A stretch of 50,002 nt of DNA from UBA1181 sp963654355 (GCA_963654355.1 CAVKBM010000009.1:1-50002), one strand, 5' to 3'; shown: positions 40,801 through 49,086, numbered from the stretch's first letter. The notes: a model not told the origin generated them from the sequence alone. A program made the numbers and translations.

Positions 40801-41100
40801 GTTAATCGTTTTTACCCCCTCATAATCTTTCGCAATAAGTATGGTGTGATAGTTATCACGTACCTTTGGCTCAAGATGCTCGGTAAGATATATTTCTATA
40901 CCGTGAATATATTTTAATCCGAGAGACTCACAATATTCTTTTTTTTCAATCCAGTTATAGCAATTTGCGTGCTCCGAGAAGCCAATGGCAGTTTGCCCTA
41001 ACTCCTTTGCTCTGTCAGAATAAAGTCGATGGTTTGTGCAACTATCGAGAAGACTATCTTCAGTATGAAGGTGATAACATACGTAATTTTTATTGCCCAT
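37882..41100 (-). CDS. dnaE: DNA polymerase III alpha subunit, DnaE type
   Basis: A 1072-residue C-family polymerase. The PHP domain has HLHTEDS (10-16), SEHAN (42-46) and GTDTHS (189-194), so metal-dependent proofreading-type residues are kept. The palm has GFCRGSCGGST (342-352), the catalytic pair in GDIDVDIS (383-390), and a third Asp in NKYDLLGLK; then HPAGIIVS and GFNHSTGYSMIGYTCAFLR, and a helix-hairpin-helix/OB tail. It is the phage replicase. GGAG lies 12 bases before the ATG, inside the HNH gene. Confidence 0.95.
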   Translation of the reverse strand: MGNKNYVCYHLHTEDSLLDSCTNHRLYSDRAKELGQTAIGFSEHANCYNWIEKKEYCESLGLKYIHGIEIYLTEHLEPKVRDNYHTILIAKDYEGVKTINSLFSLSTDEAHFYYKPRLSFDEFKNISSEHVIRISACLASPLNKLRDESFIKYYDYLEVQPHINSEAQKEYNLWLYNMAQKYHKPLIAGTDTHSINQYKAECRSILQTAKKIEFTNEDEFDLTYKSYEELCDMFKAQGVLSEQTYLEAIENTNVMAASIGEFKLDKTFKYAKCYEDDELELKRRCNERYKDKIARGVIKPNKQYIENVREEFRVFKKIGMLGFMLFMSDLVSWCWQNGIPIGFCRGSCGGSTIAYLIDIIDVDPVVWHTVFSRFANENRQELGDIDVDISPTQRELVYKHIIDTYGVDYTGYILAIGTISDKGTIDEIGRALQTRWERSDKGYLKLVSYYENKGQKPVIESEFISYYDEKRKAELLRKYIDDKSPFCLNRIAQIKDEYDQNPENTKKKYPDLFYYFDGLLNTAISQSMHPAGIIVSPITLQDNYGMFWADGKRILQINMEECHEVSLNKYDLLGLKNVEIIKDTCAFAGIPYPKSHQINWEDQAVWKDMLTSPAGIFQFEGKYAFDMLKQFVPSKINHLSLVNAALRPSGASYRDRLMAHEINKNPSPIIDDLLKDNNGFLVFQEDTIAFLQKICGLSGGDADNVRRAIGRKQKDRLDAALPQILEGYCSKSDKPRAEAEKEARAFLQIIEDSANYQFGFNHSTGYSMIGYTCAFLRYYYPTEFIAAYLNNANNDDDIQMGTQLAEFKHIPILPPKFRHSKDVYVPDAKEKKIYKGLSSIKFLSSDIASQLYEMRDMKFDSFVNFLKVSPLNSKQLYILTVLDFFSEFGDVGKLLTITDIYNTYSGKKLLKKETCSLPRETILRFATETEKQYKFTDSEGLVSYLCEHAQPKEFTLSERLACELEYLGYLSYKSTDARDKYNGYVCLTDAQKFSPKITVYNLYTGKTEVIKCYKKTFAEQPLVKGMIITYYTESKQKSRMNPETKQFEKIPNEFEQWFKWYQIKEYPPKEDK

Positions 41101-41899
41101 TTTCTATTTTAACTCCATATTGCTCAAATAAATCTCTTTGGGGTGCAAATTCGCCGAAATATTTTAATTCACCCTCGAGCCTTGCTTTCACTGCATCTTC
41201 AATATTGTCAAAATATCCTAAACGAATTTCTTTATAATCTATCATAATTCGAGCTCGCCACTTATTTACGCTTGCTTGCCAGCTAACACCAATAAAGCCG
41301 CTGGTGTTATTTCTACCACGTTTGCTATTCCGCACATTATCAAGTTGAGAAGCTTCTCTCAAATTATAACGTCTATTGTTAAGCTCGTTATGATCAATAT
41401 GATCCCAACCATTGCATCCAATAAGTTGGTGCATTTTTATATTTTTTCTACCGCTACCTAAAACATGGGCAAGCAATACTTTAAAATCTGGGGATGTTTT
41501 GGACGGATGATGAGATCTCCAACAATATTCTTTCACCGTTGGGAAATCTTGTGCATCAACATAAAACGGTTCGCCAGTATTACGCGTATATCCAATATAA
41601 TAATCGCCGTGTTCATCCGTCAACTTTTCACTCCATTGATTATATTTTCGATTTTTAAAACCTTGTTGTTGAATTTTTTCTTTCCCCAAACAACCACAAG
41701 AACGAGTTGGTTTTTTGGGTTTTAATAAATTATGACCGAGCACAACTATATGTTTTCCGCAAGTACATACGCACTTCCAAAATATACGAGTTCGTCCATT
41801 TTTTACTTCTTTATGGTCGAGCTCAATCACAGTCAATCTGCTTTCAGGCACGCCGTGTTCAGCCATTACCCAACCAGTCATATCAATAAATCTTCCCAC
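41090..41899 (-). CDS. HNH homing endonuclease with AP2 domain
   Basis: A 269-residue protein: an N-terminal MGRFIDMTGW and CVCTCGKH...SCGCL zinc part, an HNH core (DHIDHNELNNRRYNLR), then an AP2-type DNA-binding domain (GFIGVSWQASVNKWRARI, IRLGYFDNIEDA). I chose GTG 41899 because GGAGG is five bases upstream and this matches the family opening; the ATG at 41911 overlaps that ribosome site. It overlaps the polymerase gene start by 11 bases. Confidence 0.88.
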   Translation of the reverse strand: MGRFIDMTGWVMAEHGVPESRLTVIELDHKEVKNGRTRIFWKCVCTCGKHIVVLGHNLLKPKKPTRSCGCLGKEKIQQQGFKNRKYNQWSEKLTDEHGDYYIGYTRNTGEPFYVDAQDFPTVKEYCWRSHHPSKTSPDFKVLLAHVLGSGRKNIKMHQLIGCNGWDHIDHNELNNRRYNLREASQLDNVRNSKRGRNNTSGFIGVSWQASVNKWRARIMIDYKEIRLGYFDNIEDAVKARLEGELKYFGEFAPQRDLFEQYGVKIENGQ

Positions 41900-41913
41900 A
41901 GCTACCTCCATAT

Positions 41914-41933
41914 AACGAAACTACTATTTTATT
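41914..41933 (-). promoter_or_regulatory. Degenerate SD-proximal hairpin
   Basis: AATAAAA, six bases, TTTCGTT just before ATGGAGG of the HNH gene: the same layout as the three perfect copies, with two changed bases in one arm. Confidence 0.3.
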
Positions 41934-42234
41934 ACACGCCGACTACCTTGTGAGGCGCACCTTTTTTATAGTGCTCGCAAATATTCTTTTCTGGTATGGG
42001 TTTACCAGTATATAATACATTTGGTTTATATTCCTCGAATGGTTTATACATACAAGTATATGAAGGATCTAGATTCCCAAATCCAGCTGAAATAATATAA
42101 GGATTTTCATAAGCATATTGGCAATTATAACAGCACTTCACATCAGGGTTATTCAAGCAAACCTTTTCGTGTTCCGCTACCTCTTCGGCTGTTCCGATAT
42201 AATTACAATAATCACACTTAAAAACTTCTTTCAT
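41932..42234 (-). CDS. Zinc-finger protein, 100 aa
   Basis: FKCDYCNYIGTAEEVAEHEKVC is a C2HC-type finger, followed by KCCYNCQYAYEN and later CMYKPF...NICEHYKKG, a second Cys cluster. The second part resembles small phage proteins that recognise one or more metals. AGGAG precedes the ATG. Confidence 0.65.
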   Translation of the reverse strand: MKEVFKCDYCNYIGTAEEVAEHEKVCLNNPDVKCCYNCQYAYENPYIISAGFGNLDPSYTCMYKPFEEYKPNVLYTGKPIPEKNICEHYKKGAPHKVVGV

Positions 42235-42875
42235 TTTGATTCTCCTAATAAAGCCGCCATTTCTTTATAATTATCATCATCTTCAATAATCAGCTGCATC
42301 TTTTCTCCATTTTCATCGTACAACGCCCCTAAAACTAAAGAATCATTCTCTTGGTATAAAACTTCGCAATTATTACAAAGTATATCAATGGGGTGTTTTC
42401 CGTCAATAAATGTGGTTGTTCCTTTAAACAAAACTTTAAGTCGAAGCCATCTATCCCACCTATCAGTTATATCGTGAGATTTGGCAAAATCAGAATCAAA
42501 CTCTAAATTTTTTATATTAAGAATTACCTCGTTGGGGGCATATTCAAATGACACCGCGTCAGAAAACCCTTCGCCCTTGCAACACAACTTCCATTCTTCC
42601 TTATCTTGATAGAAAATTGTGACTTGTAATTTATCATCATCAATCTTATATGATTTTGAATTTAAAAACAATTTTGGTTCTTCTTCATATTCGGCTTCAG
42701 TCAATGCCCCTTGAATTTCCAATAAATCTTGTTCTTCTCCATGAGAAAATCTATGACATATCGCATCACAAAGTGCCCCAATTCGAATTTGCTCTCCGTC
42801 AAAAAGTACGCGGCGCGTATACGGCACTTTCACCTTATCTAAAAGTTTTGCTAACTTCTCGATACATTCTTTCAT
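42231..42875 (-). CDS. Hypothetical protein, 214 aa
   Basis: Acidic protein, beta-rich from residue 60 to 190, no membrane segment. AAGGAG precedes the ATG; overlaps the next gene by four bases. Family unknown. Confidence 0.65.
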   Translation of the reverse strand: MKECIEKLAKLLDKVKVPYTRRVLFDGEQIRIGALCDAICHRFSHGEEQDLLEIQGALTEAEYEEEPKLFLNSKSYKIDDDKLQVTIFYQDKEEWKLCCKGEGFSDAVSFEYAPNEVILNIKNLEFDSDFAKSHDITDRWDRWLRLKVLFKGTTTFIDGKHPIDILCNNCEVLYQENDSLVLGALYDENGEKMQLIIEDDDNYKEMAALLGESK

Positions 42876-42886
42876 TTTTAATCTCC

Positions 42887-43051
42887 TTACAATAACGGAA
42901 GCCCAAGCGAAACTTGGAAAATAATTTCTTCGAGAACTTCACATTCCATTCGGCTCTGACTTTCAGGATCATCGCAGGAATTAATTTCGTCAATTCGATT
43001 CTGCCATTCCTCGATTAATTTCTTGTAATACTTTTCCGCTATTTTATTCAT
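42887..43051 (-). CDS. Small helical protein, 54 aa
   Basis: Starts MNKIAEKYYKKLIEEWQNRI and ends in EEIIFQVSLGLPLL; mostly helical. It overlaps the upstream stop (ATGA) and its end carries the AAGGAG of the next gene, which strongly supports translation. Confidence 0.7.
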   Translation of the reverse strand: MNKIAEKYYKKLIEEWQNRIDEINSCDDPESQSRMECEVLEEIIFQVSLGLPLL

Positions 43052-43449
43052 TTCGCCAATTCTCCTTTTTCTATATTTTTTAATCTAACGTAATCTCTAA
43101 GCATCTTTTCATTGAACGACCAACCAGCAATCGCCCCAGTCGTTGTTTTATTGATAGGAATTAAGTGCCATTCATCCGCTTCACCATTAAAATCGTAATA
43201 ATCCCAAACAAGAGGAATCGTCTTTTGTTGATCTAGATATCTTCCACTAAAAGGGAACCCGCGAACACCCCAACCAGCCCAGCAAGCTGCGATATAAGCT
43301 TTTGGAAGGGAATCGAGATAATCTCGCGTTTCTTTACAATTCTCCAAAACATTTCCGTTCGTTTTTATCTTTTTGCGAGCCGCCTCTTCCTCTGCGCACT
43401 GTTCAAGTGCTTCAATGAACTTTTTTGCCTTTTCTCCGCTTAATTGCAT
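43048..43449 (-). CDS. Hypothetical protein, 133 aa
   Basis: Helical N-terminus (GEKAKKFIEALEQCAEEEAARKK is split by a short loop), then a Trp-rich part (AACWAGWGVRGF, WDYYDF, GWSFNEKML). GGAGG before the ATG, itself preceded by an ATTAAAA/TTTCATT relative of the SD hairpins. Unknown function. Confidence 0.65.
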   Translation of the reverse strand: MQLSGEKAKKFIEALEQCAEEEAARKKIKTNGNVLENCKETRDYLDSLPKAYIAACWAGWGVRGFPFSGRYLDQQKTIPLVWDYYDFNGEADEWHLIPINKTTTGAIAGWSFNEKMLRDYVRLKNIEKGELAK

Positions 43450-43475
43450 ACTTACCTCCTAATGAAATGATGATT

Positions 43476-43637
43476 TTAATATATGCCCAAATTTTTCTTC
43501 GCTTTTTCTATATCTTCTTGTGAAAACTTCTCTTGTATAGATTTAGCAAAATGCCCGTCACCACAGCAAATGTTTGTCCATGTATTGTAGGGAAACAAAC
43601 CATATAGCTTTTTCAGCATCTCTTCCAAATCTTTCAT
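43476..43637 (-). CDS. Small protein, 53 aa
   Basis: Starts MKDLEEMLKKLYGLFPYNTW, contains ICCGDGHF and ends in a Lys/Glu helix (SQEDIEKAKKNLGIY). GGAGG lies eight bases before the ATG. Short enough to be missed by length filters. Confidence 0.65.
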   Translation of the reverse strand: MKDLEEMLKKLYGLFPYNTWTNICCGDGHFAKSIQEKFSQEDIEKAKKNLGIY

Positions 43638-43639
43638 TT

Positions 43640-43915
43640 TCAAACCTCCAAAACTTCTATCCCAAGTTTGTATGCAAATTTATCTAAAAATCCCGTCCAA
43701 TCTTCGATTTGATAATCGACAAAACCGCTTTCATAATCTTCTACCAAATAATAATATTCAGCAATATAGTCACTTTTGTCATAATCCAACCCCGACATAA
43801 TTTTTCCTTCGTTTTCCAATAAACCACTAAGAGCAAAAGTATTTGGATATTTTAGCCCTTTCGCATCACAATATATTATCTCATTGTATTTATATACTTT
43901 TGTGTGTTTAGTCAT
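43640..43915 (-). CDS. Hypothetical protein, 91 aa
   Basis: Tyr/Asp-rich soluble protein (DYDKSDYIAEYYYLVEDYES). AGGAG lies 12 bases before the ATG. First gene after promoter 43946, heading the polymerase operon. Confidence 0.65.
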   Translation of the reverse strand: MTKHTKVYKYNEIIYCDAKGLKYPNTFALSGLLENEGKIMSGLDYDKSDYIAEYYYLVEDYESGFVDYQIEDWTGFLDKFAYKLGIEVLEV

Positions 43916-43945
43916 TAATGTTTGTCTCTCCTATTAATTTACCCC

Positions 43946-43974
43946 ATTATAACATATAAAAAAGGAAATGTCAA
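43946..43974 (-). promoter_or_regulatory. Sigma-A promoter inside a terminator
   Basis: TTGACA, 17 bp, TATAAT with TGT before the -10 box. The -35 box is part of the 15-bp terminator stem; the T-run lies in the spacer. It drives the roughly 8.5-kb polymerase operon. Confidence 0.92.
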
Positions 43975-43997
43975 GCATTTTACTTGACATTTCCTTT
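43958..43997 (-). terminator. Rho-independent terminator overlapping promoter
   Basis: Perfect 15-bp stem (AAAGGAAATGTCAAG / CTTGACATTTCCTTT), 7-nt loop, six T residues on the minus strand, directly after the glycosyltransferase stop. Confidence 0.92.
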
Positions 43998-44003
43998 AAA
44001 AAA

Positions 44004-45233
44004 TCATTTTTTACAATAATTTTTATACCACTCTAAATCGTTATAAAATCCTTCGTTTGCAGCATCGTTTTTGTCAGATGAGATCCGAATATCTTCTAAG
44101 GCTTTTTGAAAATATTCACCTGCTTCCTCATATTTCCCTTCCCAGCATTTTGCATCAGCAATAATTTGATATCTCTTCCAATCTCTCCACACCCAATCGC
44201 TTATTCGCCAATCTATAATCTTCTTGGATTTTTTATCCATTTCATCCAAAACTTCATAACACTCTTTACTTTTTCCTTGATATGCAAGCAGTTGAGCTAA
44301 TTTAATATATGAATCTCGATAAGTCTCGCTAAATAAAATTGCTTTTCTATAATAGTACTTAGCGTCATCTTTCATCCCAAAGCTTTTAAAGGAGTCGCCA
44401 ATTAAACAACAAAGGCAAGGCAACATATTCATATCGTCTCTCGCATATATTTCTTCGCGAGACTGTGTGTCCTTCAATAAACGAGAATATAATCGAAAAG
44501 CACAGCTCAAAACATTTTCGGTCTGTTTGTAAAAACTATATTCACGAGCTAGATAATATAACCCGTATAAATCATTCGGATATTCTTCAGCTCTTAACTG
44601 TAGCAGCCCTAAGTAAGAACCGCGACTTTTTGTCGGATCGGGATAATGGTGAAGGTAAATTTTTTTCTCATCTAAATAATAATACCCAGAATATCCATAC
44701 GCCTTTATATTATCGCATTTCAAAGCTTCGTGAACAGGGAAGTCCCAACGCCAACCCCTCGGTTGATGAATTTTATCATACCAAAAATACAATTTAGGCT
44801 TTCCACTATCATCATGAGACCAAGCATACTGATAAAATATTCTCTCAAAATTTGGATGTTCAAAAACCATTTTTCGTAAATCATCCCAAAAATCAGGAAT
44901 GACTTTTTCGTCAAGATCTATACAATAGAAAACGTTATATTTTTCGGACGGTATCATAGCAAGATTATCATTGCGAGCCACGTCAAAACGCCATTTTTCA
45001 TACGTTTTTTGATTTACGATTAACCAGCCTTCGGACACCCCAATGTCTTTGGATATACTCTTGAAATCTTGTAATGTCGTGTCGGTCGAACCTGTGTCAA
45101 GAACGTAAACACCATCGGCTCCATTTCCATCACACCATATATTTCTCAACCAGCTATCTATAAATTTGGCTTCATTTTTACATATTGCGTATACTGCTAT
45201 TTTTACGTCTTTATAAGTTTGAAAATTTGGCAT
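44004..45233 (-). CDS. Family 2 glycosyltransferase with TPR tail
   Basis: A 409-residue protein. Residues about 9-110 are a GT2 domain: AVYAICKNEAKFIDSWL, VLDTGSTDTT, and the DxD-type YCIDLDEKV; the family moves sugars from nucleotide donors. From about 225 on, helical repeats (YGLYYLAREYSFY, AKYYYRKAILF, GEYFQKALEDI) are TPR-like and may bind the acceptor. It could glycosylate phage structural proteins or host surface; target unknown. GAGG before the ATG. Confidence 0.85.
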   Translation of the reverse strand: MPNFQTYKDVKIAVYAICKNEAKFIDSWLRNIWCDGNGADGVYVLDTGSTDTTLQDFKSISKDIGVSEGWLIVNQKTYEKWRFDVARNDNLAMIPSEKYNVFYCIDLDEKVIPDFWDDLRKMVFEHPNFERIFYQYAWSHDDSGKPKLYFWYDKIHQPRGWRWDFPVHEALKCDNIKAYGYSGYYYLDEKKIYLHHYPDPTKSRGSYLGLLQLRAEEYPNDLYGLYYLAREYSFYKQTENVLSCAFRLYSRLLKDTQSREEIYARDDMNMLPCLCCLIGDSFKSFGMKDDAKYYYRKAILFSETYRDSYIKLAQLLAYQGKSKECYEVLDEMDKKSKKIIDWRISDWVWRDWKRYQIIADAKCWEGKYEEAGEYFQKALEDIRISSDKNDAANEGFYNDLEWYKNYCKK

Positions 45234-45241
45234 TCTTCACC

Positions 45242-45679
45242 TCAATCATAAAAACAATAAAAATACTTACAAAATAACGTAAAGAAATCCTCTCTAGCCT
45301 TATCAGACTCTTTTACGGTTTCTTCATCCTGCATGAAATCAAGCTCCATCTTATCAAGCAGCCCAATCATATGATCGAGTAATTCGTTTGTTTTCTGTTC
45401 ATTCTCTTCATCTGTTTTGGTTTCACGATCAAAAAAGCCGACAAAACTTCGATTGTTGCGGTAATCTGTCAGAATCTCCCGCATAATGCCAATAAACCAT
45501 CCGTCGGTTTCCCACAATGCCTGCGGTGCATAACCATGATTTAAAGCGAAAAACGCGCGTTTAATCAAAATCCAAAGATCGCCGATGTTTTTATACCAAT
45601 ACCAGCCGCGATAAACAAAAAGCCCCGCTGATAAATTGTGAAAACCTTTAAATTTCTTCAGTTTTCTTTTCTTTGCCAT
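45242..45679 (-). CDS. Hypothetical protein, 145 aa
   Basis: Start at 45679 (MAKKRKLKKFKGFHNL) with AAGGAG upstream, inside the end of the GIY-YIG gene. A basic N-terminus, Trp/Tyr-rich middle (RGWYWYKNIGDLW), and helical end. Similar proteins occur in phages of Bacillota; unknown role. Confidence 0.65.
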   Translation of the reverse strand: MAKKRKLKKFKGFHNLSAGLFVYRGWYWYKNIGDLWILIKRAFFALNHGYAPQALWETDGWFIGIMREILTDYRNNRSFVGFFDRETKTDEENEQKTNELLDHMIGLLDKMELDFMQDEETVKESDKAREDFFTLFCKYFYCFYD

Positions 45680-46682
45680 GATTTTCTCCTTTTTGCTTTT
45701 CATAGTCTTCTTCATACATCCACTTAAAACCACCCACTTGTTTATATTTTCCTAAACAACATGCCCCTATATTCTGCGAGTAAATTTTAGTGCACTTCTC
45801 GGCATTTTTTAGACTTTCAAAAACTTTAATAATCGAGCCATCCATATTTAGTTGTACAACTTTTTTGGTATGAAAGGTTTTACATAAAGCTTTTTTGTTC
45901 ATATCTTCCACATTTTTGAATTCCCAAATAAACCCGCCCGCAGTTTTAACTTTATGATGACAACAATCTCCTATAGAAGATCTACAAATATTGGTTTCCC
46001 GATGAGCCTCAATAATACCACCGTATTCAGCTACAAAATTACCATCCATATCAAATTGTATTACTGGGCTCTTTTTATGAGAAAAAGAACTTTTTATTCT
46101 GCTCTCGATTGACGGTTTCTTATTATACATAGGATGATTTTGTTTATTTTTAAATCTTTCTTTTGCTTTTGAACTAATTATGTCTTTGGTTTCTTCTGTA
46201 TGTTTTTTACCGTAAAATGGGTTATTATCACCACACATTCTCAAATGCCTTTTCTCTTTTTCTTCCCGCGTTTCATTTTTTATTCTGTTTCGTTGAGACG
46301 TACTCATCCTTTCTCGTGTTTCTGCCGTCGGAAAATTACCACTCATTCCCTCTCCACCATCTGTCATATTGTACCCATATTCAGGAGAATCATATCGTCT
46401 GCAATTAGTTTTATATTTTGCAATAAGCTCAATTTCTCTTTTTTGTGCATCTTCTTGTGAAAGGTTGTTAAACAAGACTTCATGCTTAAAATTATCCCAG
46501 CCATATTTTTGTATGGCGTTCCAAAAAACTGGCTGAGATTTTTTATAACCATACCCTTTGCAACCCCATCTTTTCTCGGGTTTATTTTTAGTTATTCCTA
46601 TATATTTTTTATCATTAATTTTATTAATGTGCATATAAACACACCAGTTTTCTTGTTTGTTTTCATCTTTTCTCGCGCCCAT
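45648..46682 (-). CDS. GIY-YIG homing endonuclease with NUMOD repeats
   Basis: A 344-residue protein. The catalytic domain starts CVYMHINKINDKKYIGITK, with NAIQKYGWDNF and EIELIAKYKT; then a NUMOD3 linker (NPFYGKKHTEETK) and two NUMOD1-type DNA-binding units (QFDMDGNFVAEYGG...; QLNMDGSIIKVFES...). It overlaps the primase end by 20 bases and has a weak ribosome site, as expected for a late insertion. Confidence 0.9.
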   Translation of the reverse strand: MGARKDENKQENWCVYMHINKINDKKYIGITKNKPEKRWGCKGYGYKKSQPVFWNAIQKYGWDNFKHEVLFNNLSQEDAQKREIELIAKYKTNCRRYDSPEYGYNMTDGGEGMSGNFPTAETRERMSTSQRNRIKNETREEKEKRHLRMCGDNNPFYGKKHTEETKDIISSKAKERFKNKQNHPMYNKKPSIESRIKSSFSHKKSPVIQFDMDGNFVAEYGGIIEAHRETNICRSSIGDCCHHKVKTAGGFIWEFKNVEDMNKKALCKTFHTKKVVQLNMDGSIIKVFESLKNAEKCTKIYSQNIGACCLGKYKQVGGFKWMYEEDYEKQKGENHGKEKKTEEI

Positions 46683-47688
46683 AATCTACCAACTCTTTTG
46701 ATAAAATATTTTTGAATTCTTCCACACCCATATCGCACGGTGCTGCTTTTTCTGGTAAAACATTATTTAATCTCCAATCCCAATATTTTACTTTTATATC
46801 TGTAATTGCGCTAAAATTTTTAATACGATTAATATTTGAAAACGTTTCTTGGATTTCCAAATTTTTATCTAGCATTAAGACTATGGATTTAGGATTTAAT
46901 TGCAATAATAACATAATTTGAGTGTCTGATAGCGAATGGGAGCCTATCGCAACACTGCTACAATACCCCCACCCCCACATCTTCATTACGCTCTTCTCAC
47001 CCTCAAAAACATATAAAGAATCACAACCATACAAATCTACATAATTTTCAGAAAATCCATACAAAGATGTTGAGACGTTTCCTCCTATTGGATAATAGTA
47101 TTTCAGCCTATCATCGGGCGGTGTGCCATTATAACGGCTCTTTACAGCTATTATATTTCCAAACTGATCTCTCCATGGAAACACAATTCCATTGTTTTCA
47201 ACATCAAATCTTACATCGAAAAACTTCTGTGTTTCCAAATAAATCTCTTCTTTAATCCAAAGTTCATTTCCAACAGCATCGTATTGGTCTAACACGCTCT
47301 CAGGATAAGTCTTTACTTCGATTTCCGTGTTCTTTCGACCAATTTGGTTGTAAAAGCCACCGAATAAAGGCAGTTGTTTCTGTTTCGCCCAATCGTCCGA
47401 TAACCCGAGAATCTTCTGTATCTTCCCAATGACGGTGCGGAAATCAACCCCGCGCTGCTCCATAATGAATTGGATGATGTCACTATGAGTTCCGCGAGCG
47501 TAATCCGTAACCATTACGCCGTCGTTATCGGTTAGGCGAATTTGAATATTATTCCCGCCACCATCTGCGTCACGCGCGCACCGAATTTCACTTACTCGCG
47601 GGGTGATTTTTTCGAACCCGAATTCTTCGAGCAATTCGATAAGCGCGTCGGCGTTGGTTATGAGCTTTTCTTTGACTTCTTTGAGCAT
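46663..47688 (-). CDS. DNA primase with TOPRIM domain
   Basis: A 341-residue DnaG-like protein, shorter than bacterial DnaG. The N-terminus keeps the CHC2-type shape (DYARGTHSDIIQFIMEQRG) but most zinc ligands are missing. The TOPRIM core has SLYVFEGEKSVMKMW (Glu) and IVLMLDKNLE (Asp). It would lay RNA primers for the phage polymerase. The C-terminus may have been altered by the GIY-YIG insertion next to it. Confidence 0.85.
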   Translation of the reverse strand: MLKEVKEKLITNADALIELLEEFGFEKITPRVSEIRCARDADGGGNNIQIRLTDNDGVMVTDYARGTHSDIIQFIMEQRGVDFRTVIGKIQKILGLSDDWAKQKQLPLFGGFYNQIGRKNTEIEVKTYPESVLDQYDAVGNELWIKEEIYLETQKFFDVRFDVENNGIVFPWRDQFGNIIAVKSRYNGTPPDDRLKYYYPIGGNVSTSLYGFSENYVDLYGCDSLYVFEGEKSVMKMWGWGYCSSVAIGSHSLSDTQIMLLLQLNPKSIVLMLDKNLEIQETFSNINRIKNFSAITDIKVKYWDWRLNNVLPEKAAPCDMGVEEFKNILSKELVDYGREKR

Positions 47689-47689
47689 A

Positions 47690-48055
47690 TCAGTCTTTCG
47701 TCCATTCTCCGTCTACTGCAACTTCGAATTCAGTTAAATCTTCGAGTTTGCTTATTTTTAGGTCGTTCCCACAACCAACGAATTTGCGTTGACTATTTCT
47801 AAAATTCCCATCCATCTTTTCGACTTCATCTATCGGAATAAAGGTCGTTGCGAGATATGCGGAGTATTTTCCGTCTTTTACCACTTTTGAATTGAGTGAA
47901 TAATCGTTTATAACGAGGCTCGTTTCATATATAAGTGCCGTGACCCAATTGTCGAAATCGCCGTATTCAAATTTTTGGATATAATACTTACGCCCCGAAT
48001 CAGGGAATAAATCGGTGAGTTTGACTTTTCGGGGCGCATTATACATCGCAATCAC
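47690..48055 (-). CDS. Hypothetical protein, 121 aa
   Basis: GTG start with GGAGG seven bases upstream, overlapping the previous stop (GTGA). Beta-rich soluble protein starting MIAMYNAPRKVKLTDLF. No motif recognised. Confidence 0.6.
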   Translation of the reverse strand: MIAMYNAPRKVKLTDLFPDSGRKYYIQKFEYGDFDNWVTALIYETSLVINDYSLNSKVVKDGKYSAYLATTFIPIDEVEKMDGNFRNSQRKFVGCGNDLKISKLEDLTEFEVAVDGEWTKD

Positions 48056-48408
48056 TTTCCTACCTCCGAAACAATATGATCATATAACTTTTCTACTGTC
48101 GAGATATCTATCGGTGTTCCGTCCATTTCGGTGAGACAACCTTCTTTGTATTCTTTACCGAAATTCAGGTCATATATAAAATACTCAATCTCATTCCCGC
48201 TACATGTTCCGACTTCCGATCCCATTGCGAATGAGAGTAAATCAACCATTGTAGAACATTCGACACCGTATAAGCCGATTACCCGACAATCGTCATTACA
48301 CGCTTTTTCGACCGCTTCGGACAACATATCGTCTTTATCACACGTCGCCTTTATATGTCCAACATATTCCGAAAACTGTTCTTTAGTTAAGTACGGTTTC
48401 TTCTGCAT
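48052..48408 (-). CDS. Hypothetical protein, 118 aa
   Basis: Acidic alpha/beta protein with several Cys (ATCDKDDM, ACNDDCRVIGLYGVEC); metal binding is possible but not evident. GGGGAG before the ATG. Confidence 0.6.
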   Translation of the reverse strand: MQKKPYLTKEQFSEYVGHIKATCDKDDMLSEAVEKACNDDCRVIGLYGVECSTMVDLLSFAMGSEVGTCSGNEIEYFIYDLNFGKEYKEGCLTEMDGTPIDISTVEKLYDHIVSEVGK

Positions 48409-48736
48409 TTTCTGTCTCCCCTTGCGCCTCTAAATATGCCTTTTTCGCTGCCTGCATTTCTTCATTGGTAATCTTTCTGTAATATTCCGTACCTTTTACG
48501 GGGATTATCATCCCATTTACGAGCAAACGCGAGAAAATTCTACCGCCTAAATCTTCGATGACGGCAGGGGAAATTGTATCCGCATATACGGCGGGAACTT
48601 TTGCCTCTTTTGCAAACCCGATTACGTCTTCGCGAGTGAAACTCGACGTGCGCGCCTCTAAACGCATTAAAACACGGTCGATGGCCGCCTGTCGAACCTC
48701 TTTCGGGGGAACTTTAAAAACCTCTTTTTCTTCCAT
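48383..48736 (-). CDS. Possible winged-helix protein, 117 aa
   Basis: Start at 48736 with AAGGAG upstream. The order VPPKEVRQAAIDRVLMRLE, FTREDVIGFAKEAKV, FSRLLVNGMII resembles three helices plus wing, as in small phage DNA-binding proteins. Not assigned to a family. Confidence 0.6.
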   Translation of the reverse strand: MEEKEVFKVPPKEVRQAAIDRVLMRLEARTSSFTREDVIGFAKEAKVPAVYADTISPAVIEDLGGRIFSRLLVNGMIIPVKGTEYYRKITNEEMQAAKKAYLEAQGETENAEETVLN

Positions 48737-48737
48737 A

Positions 48738-49055
48738 TCAGATCTCCTTTTGGCGAGCGAATTCTTTGTAATCATCCATCGCCTTATATCTTATCTTTCT
48801 CTTTTCTGCCGTGCCTACAAGTTCTGGATTAAGCTCTTGCACTTTACGGCGAACGCGACCAACGCTTTCCATCGACGGCAAATCGCCATTCACCACGCGG
48901 CGCGCGATTTCCAAAAACGATGTTCTACGAACCGAAACGCCAAGCGAGTTGAGAAAATACGCGTACAACAAATTGTCATCATCGCGTGCTTTTACTTTGT
49001 TTTTGAGTATTTCTTCTACTTTGAGCGCCATCGTGTTTAGTCTTTCTTTCGCCAT
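48738..49055 (-). CDS. Basic helical protein, 105 aa
   Basis: First gene after promoter 49087, GGAGG before the ATG. Residues 60-80 (SMESVGRVRRKVQELNPEL) match a small phage protein pattern that ends with a KAxDDYKEFAR helix. Likely nucleic-acid binding; role unknown. Confidence 0.65.
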   Translation of the reverse strand: MAKERLNTMALKVEEILKNKVKARDDDNLLYAYFLNSLGVSVRRTSFLEIARRVVNGDLPSMESVGRVRRKVQELNPELVGTAEKRKIRYKAMDDYKEFARQKEI

Positions 49056-49086
49056 AACACAACCTCCAAATTTATTCTTCTACATA

